Of a stretch of 64,000 bases of DNA, positions 27,217-34,648 are shown one piece after another. The notes below the pieces were generated by a model. It saw nothing but the letters and a program-made list of their open reading frames with translations, did not search any database and had not been told where the DNA came from. Numbering within the stretch: the first letter of the stretch is position 1; each line of letters begins with the position of its first letter. This DNA comes from Bacteroidota bacterium. GTDB lineage: Bacteria > Bacteroidota > Bacteroidia > UKL13-3. The DNA is taken from contig JAIXWI010000005.1 in the NCBI GenBank assembly GCA_027491355.1, positions 81,537-145,536 on the forward strand, read 5' to 3'. The position numbers were made by a program, and so were the translations under genes.

Positions 27217-29652
27217 ATGAAACCAACTTTTCTTAAAAAATTCATCCCCCACTTGATTGCTTTAGGCCTGATTTTATTGGTGGTTGCCACTTATTTTAAC
27301 CCAATTTTCAGCGGTAAAGTGTTAAAACAATACGATGTTTTACAATGGAAAGCAACCTATCAGGAAATAGCAAATTTTGAAAAAGCCACAGGTGAAAGAA
27401 CCTTCTGGACCAATTCTATATTTGGTGGTATGCCTAGTTACTTGATTGGAGCATCATACCATGGCAATATCACTTCTGATATTTTGTTTGCTTTTTCAGA
27501 TGTATTCAAACATCCAGCTGATACCATTATATTGTTGTTTGCATGTTTTTATGTGCTTTTATTAACGTTTGAAGTGAACCCTTATTTGGCAATAGTTGGG
27601 GCATTGGCCTTCACATTCTCGAGTTTCAATTTCATCAACATTGATGCTGGTCATATTACCAAAGGCAATGCCATTGCATTTATACCATTGGTTTTAGCTG
27701 GCATTAGGTATGCACTTACCAAACATAAATTATTGGGAGCAGTATTTACAGGTATTGCTGTTTCATTTGAACTGGCAGCAGGACACTTACAAATTACTTA
27801 TTACCTCATTTTTATCATTTTGGTTTGGATGTTGGTAGAATTGATTCAACATATCCGTGAAAGAAAAATTGGTTCTTACATACTCACAGGAGTGTATCTT
27901 TTGCTTGCAGCTTTGGTAGGAATTGGAACCAATATCACAGGCTTGCTCACAACAGAAGAATATGGCAAATACAGCATCAGAAGTAAATCTGAATTAACCA
28001 AAACAGTTTCAGGAGAGGCAAACACTGCCAATAGCAGCAACGGGCTAGACAAAGATTATGCAATGGCTTGGAGCAATGGTGTAATGGAACCTTTTACTTT
28101 ATTGATGGCCAATTTTTATGGCGGCTCGTCAAATGGCGAAATGTCTACCTCAAGTGAAACTTACCAAAAATTAAAAGACAATGGCATTCCTGATGCCAAA
28201 AAAGTCATTAAACAAATGCCGGTTTATTGGGGAGAACAACCATTTACAGCTGGCCCAATTTACTACGGTGCAATCATTGTGTTCTTGTTTGTATTTGGTA
28301 TGTTTTATTTAAAGGGGAACGAAAAATGGTGGATTTTTGGTGCAGCCATGTTGTCTATCTTCTTGTCAATGGGTAAGAATTTTCCCATACTTACTGATTT
28401 ATTTTTTGATTATTTCCCCTTGTACAATAAGTTCAGGTCAGTCACATTCATTCTTTGTGTAGCACAAACACTGTTTCCGCTATTGGCAATCTTATCTATC
28501 AAAGCACTCATTCAAAACCCAATTAATAAAGTACATTTAATTAAATCATTGAAGTGGACTGTAGGCATTGTTGGTGGTGCTTGCTTGTTGTTTGCATTGG
28601 TTCCTAGTATTTTCTTTGACTTTACTGCAGCAGCTGATGAAAGATTGCCAGAATGGTTGAGGAGTTCATTGGTAGCCGATCGCCAATCATTGTTACAAAC
28701 AGATGGTTTCAGATCATTGTTCTTTATCATGGTTTGTATTGGTTTAATATGGGCCTATCAACTCAATAAAATTAAATCAGAAATTTTAATCTTGACATTG
28801 GGCTTGTTCATTACCATTGATTTGTGGAGTGTAGACAAACGTTATTTGAATGACGATGATTTTGAGCGCAAAAAAGCTGATGCCGCTGTTCAAAAAACAC
28901 CTGTAGATGAACAAATTTTGTTAGATCCAGACCCTCACTACAGAGTTTATAATAACAATACAGATTTTGACAAAGATGCATTAACAGCCTATTACCACAA
29001 ATCGATTGGTGGATACCACGGTGCAAAAATGAGAAGGTTCCAGGAACTCATTGAATGGCATTTGAGTAAACAAAACATGGAAGTGTACAACATGCTCAAT
29101 GTAAAATACTTTTTGGTAGCAGATTCTACAGGCAGACAATTTGCTGAACGCAATCCGTTTGTAAACGGAAACGCTTGGTTTGTAAGCACTATACAATGGG
29201 TTAACAATGCAGATGAAGAAATAATGGCATTAAATGGTTTAAAAAGCAAGCAAACTGCAGTAATTGATAAAAAATTTGAAGCTCAACTGAACAATTTAAA
29301 ACCTTTAGAAGACAGTACAGCTCAAATCAAATTAACCAAATACCAACCCAATCAGTTGAACTACCAATCTGACAATAAGCGTGAGGGCTTGGCAGTATTT
29401 TCAGAAATTTATTACGACAAAGGTTGGAACGCATACATTGATGGCAATTTGCAAGAACACATAAGAACAAACTATGTGCTCAGAGGATTGAGAGTTCCAG
29501 CAGGAAAACATGAAATCGTGTTTAAGTTTGAACCTCAAACTGTGGCATTTGGAGAAAAAATAGCTTACGCCAGTTCTGGAGTTTTGTATGGCTCATTGGT
29601 TTTGATTGCTGCCGTTTTGTTCTTTACCAACAAGCGTAAAAAAGACAATTAA
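27217..29652 (+). CDS. YfhO-family polytopic membrane protein (putative glycosyltransferase)
   Basis: Large (811 aa) membrane protein with about 12-14 hydrophobic helices in residues 10-530 and a C-terminal extracytoplasmic domain before a final membrane helix near 780-800. It resembles the YfhO/GT-C-like proteins of Bacteroidota: an N-terminal PHLIALGLILLVVATYFNP helix, a first loop with WTNSIFGGMPSYL, and the C-terminal VFSEIYYDKGWNAYIDG segment followed by RGLRVPAGKH. In Bacillus YfhO is implicated in glycosylating lipoteichoic acid; here substrate and role are unknown. It is monocistronic or first of a set with nrnA, 79 bp downstream. Confidence 0.78.
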   Translation: MKPTFLKKFIPHLIALGLILLVVATYFNPIFSGKVLKQYDVLQWKATYQEIANFEKATGERTFWTNSIFGGMPSYLIGASYHGNITSDILFAFSDVFKHPADTIILLFACFYVLLLTFEVNPYLAIVGALAFTFSSFNFINIDAGHITKGNAIAFIPLVLAGIRYALTKHKLLGAVFTGIAVSFELAAGHLQITYYLIFIILVWMLVELIQHIRERKIGSYILTGVYLLLAALVGIGTNITGLLTTEEYGKYSIRSKSELTKTVSGEANTANSSNGLDKDYAMAWSNGVMEPFTLLMANFYGGSSNGEMSTSSETYQKLKDNGIPDAKKVIKQMPVYWGEQPFTAGPIYYGAIIVFLFVFGMFYLKGNEKWWIFGAAMLSIFLSMGKNFPILTDLFFDYFPLYNKFRSVTFILCVAQTLFPLLAILSIKALIQNPINKVHLIKSLKWTVGIVGGACLLFALVPSIFFDFTAAADERLPEWLRSSLVADRQSLLQTDGFRSLFFIMVCIGLIWAYQLNKIKSEILILTLGLFITIDLWSVDKRYLNDDDFERKKADAAVQKTPVDEQILLDPDPHYRVYNNNTDFDKDALTAYYHKSIGGYHGAKMRRFQELIEWHLSKQNMEVYNMLNVKYFLVADSTGRQFAERNPFVNGNAWFVSTIQWVNNADEEIMALNGLKSKQTAVIDKKFEAQLNNLKPLEDSTAQIKLTKYQPNQLNYQSDNKREGLAVFSEIYYDKGWNAYIDGNLQEHIRTNYVLRGLRVPAGKHEIVFKFEPQTVAFGEKIAYASSGVLYGSLVLIAAVLFFTNKRKKDN

Positions 29653-29692
29653 AAGATTTATTTCATCAAATGGCTATTTTTTTTTAGATTGA

Positions 29693-29724
29693 TTGTAATA
29701 AAATCCTTCATATTTAGATATTTG
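29693..29724 (+). promoter_or_regulatory. Putative promoter of the DHH phosphoesterase gene
   Basis: TTG at 29693-29695, 21-nt spacer, GATATTTG at 29717-29724 (one mismatch). The downstream ATATTTGCATTG string is identical to that upstream of the ABC exporter (11899-11910). The TTG start codon is 7 bp after the element, so the transcript would be essentially leaderless. Confidence 0.35.
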
Positions 29725-29731
29725 CATTGCT

Positions 29732-30742
29732 TTGAATCAACTCATTGAACTCAAAAATCTCTTGTCTGCCTTTCCAAGGCCAAGGGTGGTGATAACAACT
29801 CATCATAAACCGGATGCTGATGCCCTCGGATCATCCTTGGGTTTGCTGCATTTTTTAATTCAGCTTGGCGTTCCAGCTCACGTGGTAAGCCCCACAGATT
29901 ATGGAGATTTCTTAAAGTGGATGCCTGGTGAGAAAGAAGTTGTTAATTTTGAAAAAGAAAAAGAAAAAGCAACCGCATTGGTGTCGGCAGCCGATTTAAT
30001 TTTTTGTTTAGACTTCAATACCCTCTCACGCATCAATTTATTGGGAGATTTGGTAGCCAATGCAAAAGCAAAAAAAATATTAATTGACCACCATCTTGAG
30101 CCTGAAGGCTTTGATGATTACAGACTTTGGACAACCAATGCATCCAGTACCAGTGAACTGGTATTTTGGTTGATAGAGCTTTTTAATGAAGTGGACAAAG
30201 TGAGTGTGGACATTGCTTCTTGTTTGTATGCAGGTATCATGACTGATACTGCTTCTTTCAAACATAACTCTACCAAACCAACCACGCATAGAGTTGCAGC
30301 TAAACTTTTAGAAAAAGGAGCACAACCAAATAGCATTCACGAAGCCATTTACGACAACTACTCAGAAAACAGAATGCGTTTCATTGGCTATTGTTTGAAT
30401 GAGAAATTACAAGTTATACACGACTACAAAACAGCTTTAATTCTTGTAACTGCAGAAGAACTGGAACGTTTCCAAATCATCACCGGAGATACTGAAGGAT
30501 TGGTAAATTATGGCTTGTCAATTACTGGAATAGAGTTGTCCATTTTAGTCGTAGACAGAAGCGTTGCTAGGAAAATGAGCTTCCGTTCTAAATCAAAATT
30601 TCCTGCAAATGCATTTGCTAGAAAACACTTTAATGGTGGCGGGCACTTTAACGCCGCTGGTGGTGAAAGTGCTGATGACTTGCTTACAATTGAGAAAAAG
30701 TTAAAACACCTATTACCTGAATACATCGCATATTTAATTTGA
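29732..30742 (+). CDS. nrnA: DHH/DHHA1 phosphoesterase (NrnA-like nanoRNase / pAp phosphatase)
   Basis: Cytoplasmic enzyme family that degrades 2-5-nt RNAs and dephosphorylates 3'-phosphoadenosine 5'-phosphate. Product 336 aa with a TTG start; no ATG lies upstream of the first conserved motif. Metal-binding motifs are HHKPDADALGSSLG near residue 25, CLDFN, and LIDHHLEP, the DHH motif proper, near residue 115. The DHHA1 domain ends in NGGGHFNAAGG, the substrate-binding GGGH motif. Its stop overlaps the preceding TTG codon context of the FKBP lipoprotein gene, 11 bp before its ATG. NrnA is the expected Orn replacement in this phylum. Confidence 0.9.
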   Translation: MNQLIELKNLLSAFPRPRVVITTHHKPDADALGSSLGLLHFLIQLGVPAHVVSPTDYGDFLKWMPGEKEVVNFEKEKEKATALVSAADLIFCLDFNTLSRINLLGDLVANAKAKKILIDHHLEPEGFDDYRLWTTNASSTSELVFWLIELFNEVDKVSVDIASCLYAGIMTDTASFKHNSTKPTTHRVAAKLLEKGAQPNSIHEAIYDNYSENRMRFIGYCLNEKLQVIHDYKTALILVTAEELERFQIITGDTEGLVNYGLSITGIELSILVVDRSVARKMSFRSKSKFPANAFARKHFNGGGHFNAAGGESADDLLTIEKKLKHLLPEYIAYLI

Positions 30743-30753
30743 AAACTATAAAA

Positions 30754-31587
30754 ATGAGAAGCACCTTTGCCATACTGGCTACCGTTGTTTTATTAGCAGC
30801 TTGCAATAAAGACAAAACCACAGAAGACGGTTTAGTAAACTACCGTATTTTTAAAACAGATGAATCGGCAAGGGCCGTACAAAAAGGAGATATCCTCTTA
30901 CTACACATGAGAGGAGTAGCCGAAAATAAAGATACTGTTCTTTTTGACAGTTATGTAAATGGAAAACCCTATTACATTCCTGCTGAAGAAAGCACTTTAA
31001 AAGGCTTATTCAGTTTGCTTAAAAAAGGTGATAGTTTGTCTTTCAGCGTGAGTGCAGATTCATTGTATATGAAAAGTTTTGGCGCTCCACCTCCTGCAAA
31101 CATTGGAACTGGAGAAACCATTCAATTCTTGGCAAGTTTAGTTGATGTATACAGTCAAGCTGAAATGCAAAAAAGAATTGAAGACCAATCTAAGGAAAGC
31201 ATTGACAGAGATTCTTTGAATTTTCAATCTTACTTGGGTAGCTTAGACAATGTTCAAAAAACAGCAAGTGGCTTGTGCTACCAGATTGTCAAAAAAGGTA
31301 ATGGTAAAAAAGTTCAAAAAGGCGCAAGTGTTGCTGTTCAATACAAAGGCAGCTTGTTAGATGGTACTGTATTTGACCAAAACATGGATGGTAAGCCTAA
31401 TTTTACTTTCAATGTAGGTCAAAACCAAGTCATTCCTGGTTGGGATGAAGGTTTGCAATTGATGAGTGAAGGTGATGAATTCAAATTCATTATCCCTTAC
31501 AAATTAGCATACGGTGCTCAAGGAAATGGTCCAATACCAGCTTATTCATCTCTTGTATTTGAAGTTAAATTGATAAAAGTAAACTAA
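30754..31587 (+). CDS. FKBP-type peptidyl-prolyl isomerase lipoprotein
   Basis: Prolyl cis-trans isomerase anchored by a lipidated N-terminus. The track starts at TTG 30739; ATG 30754 (MRSTFAILATVVLLAAC) gives a compact signal peptide with lipobox LLAAC, leaving 277 aa. The C-terminal domain (about 175-275) is a canonical FKBP: VAVQYKGSLLDGTVFDQ, VIPGWDEGLQLM and YKLAYGAQG. Residues 25-150 form a second, degenerate FKBP-like region (GDILLLHMRGVAEN) lacking the active-site aromatic residues. Probably a periplasmic or outer-membrane folding factor. Followed by a second FKBP gene after 6 bp. Confidence 0.9.
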   Translation: MRSTFAILATVVLLAACNKDKTTEDGLVNYRIFKTDESARAVQKGDILLLHMRGVAENKDTVLFDSYVNGKPYYIPAEESTLKGLFSLLKKGDSLSFSVSADSLYMKSFGAPPPANIGTGETIQFLASLVDVYSQAEMQKRIEDQSKESIDRDSLNFQSYLGSLDNVQKTASGLCYQIVKKGNGKKVQKGASVAVQYKGSLLDGTVFDQNMDGKPNFTFNVGQNQVIPGWDEGLQLMSEGDEFKFIIPYKLAYGAQGNGPIPAYSSLVFEVKLIKVN

Positions 31588-31593
31588 TCAATC

Positions 31594-32406
31594 ATGTTTA
31601 AAAGAATTTTGTTAATGGCTTGTATGTTCAGCACAATGCTGTTACAAGCCCAAACCAAAGAAACAATTAAAAGAAAAATAAAAGTGAACGAAGAAGTAAC
31701 AACAGCAAGCGGACTCCGTTACAGAGTAACCGAAATGGGAACAGGAAAACAAGTATTAGCCGGTGATAAGGTAACTGTTCATTACACAGGTAAACTAACC
31801 AATGGTACTAAATTCGATAGCTCAAAAGACAGAAATCAACCTTTTAGTTTTAAAGTTGGCGCCAATCAAGTGATCAAAGGTTGGGACGAAGGTTTGCAAT
31901 TGTTGAGAGTTGGTGACAAGGCTACTTTTGTTATTCCTTCTGAATTGGCTTATGGTGAAAGAGACATGGGTACCATTCCTCCAAACAGTATTTTGGTATT
32001 TGATGTTGAAGTAATTGACAGCAAAACAGCTCCTAAATTGGTGCCTTTTAATACTGCAGGTAAAGATACCAATACCACTGCATCAGGTTTGAAATACATC
32101 AATGTAGAAAACGGAACTGGTGTGCAAGCAGCAAACGGCAAAACAGTTTCTGTTCATTATACTGGTTATTTAATGGATGGAAAAGTGTTTGATTCTTCTG
32201 TAGAACGTGGCGAGCCAATTAGCTTTCCTTTGGGAAGTGGAATGGTGATCAAAGGTTGGGAAGAAGGTATTGCCTTGATGAAAGTTGGCGATAAAAAACA
32301 ATTGATCATTCCTTCTGAATTGGGATACGGAGCAAGAGGTGCAGGAGGTGTGATTCCTCCAAATGCAACGCTTAAATTTGATGTTGAATTGGTAGATGTA
32401 AAATAA
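31594..32406 (+). CDS. Secreted FKBP-type peptidyl-prolyl isomerase with two FKBP domains
   Basis: 270-aa protein with a Sec signal peptide (MFKRILLMACMFSTMLLQAQ) and two complete FKBP domains. Domain 1 (about 45-145) has VTVHYTGKLTNGTKFDSS, VIKGWDEGLQLL, and SELAYGERDMG. Domain 2 (about 165-270) has VSVHYTGYLMDGKVFDSS, VIKGWEEGIALM, and SELGYGARGAG. The repeated V-x-V-x-YTG and GW-x-EG cores show an internal duplication. It is co-transcribed with the FKBP lipoprotein and ends in a terminator, so the two probably act together on exported proteins, which would suit an organism exporting many large T9SS cargoes. Confidence 0.93.
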   Translation: MFKRILLMACMFSTMLLQAQTKETIKRKIKVNEEVTTASGLRYRVTEMGTGKQVLAGDKVTVHYTGKLTNGTKFDSSKDRNQPFSFKVGANQVIKGWDEGLQLLRVGDKATFVIPSELAYGERDMGTIPPNSILVFDVEVIDSKTAPKLVPFNTAGKDTNTTASGLKYINVENGTGVQAANGKTVSVHYTGYLMDGKVFDSSVERGEPISFPLGSGMVIKGWEEGIALMKVGDKKQLIIPSELGYGARGAGGVIPPNATLKFDVELVDVK

Positions 32407-32408
32407 TT

Positions 32409-32433
32409 AAAACCGGCTTAGGCCGGTTTTTTT
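32409..32433 (+). terminator. Terminator shared by the FKBP genes and the GH3-family gene
   Basis: Perfect 9-bp stem AAAACCGGC (32409-32417) / GCCGGTTTT (32422-32430) with a TTAG loop and seven consecutive T (32427-32433). On the minus strand it is followed by TTTTAATTATTT, so it probably terminates both convergent transcripts. It overlaps the first two bases of the convergent gene's stop codon. Confidence 0.9.
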
Positions 32434-33955
32434 ATGCCTGAAAACACATGGATTTAATGGCCTCAACAAATTGTCTGTCGTTGCTCAATCTAGGAATTTT
32501 GTGTTGACCTCCTAATTTTCCTGCTTGTTTGAGCCAATTGTGAAAAGTTCCGCTAGGCACAACATTAATTTTAGGGGGCATCATTGCAATGTCTTTATAG
32601 CGTTTGGCTTCATAATCTGAATTCAAAGTTTTGAGTTCTTGATCTAGGATATAGCTAAAGTCATTGATGTTTTCAGGTGGATTATTGAATTCAATAAGCC
32701 ATTCATGCCCTCCATTTCTGTTTTCATTGAAATAGATAGGACAGGCCGTATAATCTGCAATTGAAACTTTTAGAATAGAACAAGCTTTAGCAATGGCTTC
32801 ATCTGCATTTTCAATGACCAGTTCTTCTCCAAATGCATTGATGTAATGTTTTGTCCTACCTGAAATTTTAAACCTAAATGGATTGAGCGAGGTAAACCGA
32901 ATGGTATCGCCAATGATATAGCGCCACAATCCTGCATTGGTAGAAATAACCAATGCATAATTTTCATTGAGTTTTACTTCATTTAAATTACAAGTTATCG
33001 GGTAATCCTTTCCATACTCAGACATTGGCATAAATTCGTAAAATATGCCATAATCAAGCATGAGCAGCATATCTGAAGCTCCTAATCGGTCTTGAATACC
33101 TATAAAACCTTCACTGGCATTGTAAGTTTCCATGTAGTTCATAGTACTCCCTTTTATGAGCTGAGAAAAACGTTCTTTATAGGGTGTAAAACTAACACCA
33201 CCATGCACATACAATTCTAAATTGGGCCATATATCAAGTAAGTTTTGCTTACCCGTAAGCGCAAAAAGTCTTTCAATTAAAACTATTGTCCAGGTTGGCA
33301 CACCCGATATATTGGTGACATCTTCATGAAGGGTAGCATGGGCCATTTTCTCTATTTTCTCATCCCAATTGTCCATAATGGCAATGCTCAATTCAGGTGT
33401 TCTTAAAAAATGAGCCCAAAATGGTAGGTTTTGCATCATGACAGCACTCAAATCGCCATAAAAAGTTGCATTGCCAACTCCTTGTTGGTTTATCTGGTGA
33501 CTTCCACCCATTACCAAGCCCTTTCCATTAAATAATTGAGAATTGGGCTGTTGGTTTAAATACCATAGCAATACATCTTTTCCTCCAAGAATATGACACT
33601 CCTCTAGGCTTTCATACGTGACAGGAATAAACTTACTTTTAGCACTGGTAGTTCCGCTTGACTTAGCAAACCAACTGACATCTGAGGGCCATAAAATATT
33701 TTGCTCACCACGCATCATCCTTTCTATGTAATGCTTAAAATCATCGTAGTTGGTAACTGGCACTCTTTCTTTAAATGTTTCAATAGAGTGAATGGTTTTA
33801 AAATCATATTTCCGTCCAAACTCTGTAACCTGAGCTGTTCTGATTAGTTGAATTAATTGGTTGTATTGCACACCAAATGGATTACTCAACATGGTTTCAA
33901 TAGCAGGTATTCTGCGCTTTAAATACCAAGTTACTATTGAATTAATGATGGCCAT
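32432..33955 (-). CDS. GH3-family (auxin-responsive GH3-like) acyl-adenylate protein
   Basis: 507-aa member of the GH3 family within the ANL adenylating superfamily; plant members conjugate amino acids to jasmonate or indole acetate, and bacterial roles are unknown. The ATP-binding A3-type motif KSSGTTSAKSKFIPVT lies near residue 106. The family segments YNASEGFIGIQD, GLWRYIIGDTIRF and ISGRTKHYINAFGEE follow, giving a complete adenylation site. It is convergent with the FKBP pair, and a 40-bp palindrome lies 48 bp upstream of its ATG. The native carboxylate and amine substrates cannot be inferred from context. Confidence 0.87.
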   Translation of the reverse strand: MAIINSIVTWYLKRRIPAIETMLSNPFGVQYNQLIQLIRTAQVTEFGRKYDFKTIHSIETFKERVPVTNYDDFKHYIERMMRGEQNILWPSDVSWFAKSSGTTSAKSKFIPVTYESLEECHILGGKDVLLWYLNQQPNSQLFNGKGLVMGGSHQINQQGVGNATFYGDLSAVMMQNLPFWAHFLRTPELSIAIMDNWDEKIEKMAHATLHEDVTNISGVPTWTIVLIERLFALTGKQNLLDIWPNLELYVHGGVSFTPYKERFSQLIKGSTMNYMETYNASEGFIGIQDRLGASDMLLMLDYGIFYEFMPMSEYGKDYPITCNLNEVKLNENYALVISTNAGLWRYIIGDTIRFTSLNPFRFKISGRTKHYINAFGEELVIENADEAIAKACSILKVSIADYTACPIYFNENRNGGHEWLIEFNNPPENINDFSYILDQELKTLNSDYEAKRYKDIAMMPPKINVVPSGTFHNWLKQAGKLGGQHKIPRLSNDRQFVEAIKSMCFQA

Positions 33956-34003
33956 GTAACTGCAAATTGAACATTTTTTTTCTGTTTACAAAATGGCAGG
34001 TCT

Positions 34004-34043
34004 TTACACAAATACAGGGGCAATTGCCCCTGTATTTGTGTAA
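34004..34043. repeat. 40-bp perfect palindrome
   Basis: TTACACAAATACAGGGGCAA (34004-34023) is followed immediately by its exact reverse complement (34024-34043), with no spacer. On the minus strand it lies between the stop of the 122-aa gene and the start of the GH3 gene, so it may fold as a hairpin in that mRNA (terminator or stabiliser) or be a binding site for a dimeric regulator. There is no long U-tract after it on the minus strand; on the plus side TAATCAATCAAATTTTT follows. Confidence 0.9.
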
Positions 34044-34099
34044 TCAATCAAATTTTTCACACAAGGTGAAAGCTTTGAAGCTTAAAAGTATGGCAACAA

Positions 34100-34468
34100 C
34101 TAGTTGCTTATCACGTTTAAGTCAAAATTTAAGCTGTTTTCCATTTTAATAGGTTCAGCTTCAGAATTGGTAATTGGTAATTCTGTTAAAGTATTTAAAG
34201 TTGCTTCTTTACTTTCAACTTTCTTTGCAACAGTTGGTTTTGATTTATTGATGTCTGCAAAACCAGCAACCTCCAATTTATTTTCTCTGGCAAACATGCC
34301 AAATGCAATGGCTTGCTTGATACCCGATAAGGTTAATTCTACTTCAAATTCATCAGCAGAGAGACCTTTAGGCAAAATGGTACAAACCAAACGTGCATCC
34401 ATACAATAATCAATAATTGGTTGAATGTTCTTTTTCTTGGCAATTACAATAGTTTTCTCTGTGCTCAT
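34100..34468 (-). CDS. Conserved-looking hypothetical protein, 122 aa
   Basis: I do not recognise a named family. Residues 1-75 look like a compact alpha/beta domain (IVIAKKKNIQPIIDYCMDARLVC, then LSADEFEVELTLSGIKQAIAFGMFA), and residues 80-122 are a low-complexity tail rich in Lys, Glu, Thr and Asn, probably disordered. No signal peptide or membrane segment. ATG start; ends with a 56-bp gap before the palindrome. A TATTTTTG element lies on the minus strand at 34495-34502, about 27 bp upstream of the ATG. The coding character (no stop, plausible composition, no overlap with a better ORF) supports a real gene, function unknown. Confidence 0.65.
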   Translation of the reverse strand: MSTEKTIVIAKKKNIQPIIDYCMDARLVCTILPKGLSADEFEVELTLSGIKQAIAFGMFARENKLEVAGFADINKSKPTVAKKVESKEATLNTLTELPITNSEAEPIKMENSLNFDLNVISN

Positions 34469-34648
34469 AAATTCTGCGTTAAAAATTTGGGAGACAAAAA
34501 TACAAATACCGCTACGAACTTGAGGTTAAATTTTAATAGATTTTATTCCCAACGAGGGATTGATTTCATGTTCAGGGATATAAATTTTCAACCAAACTTT
34601 TATTTGCCCATTTCGGGACCTTTTTTCTAAAATGATATTTTTCCCATT

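Noticed and set aside
33967-34149. 60-aa plus-strand ORF spanning the 40-bp palindrome
   Set aside because: Runs through the palindrome and into the end of the 122-aa gene; no coding signature.
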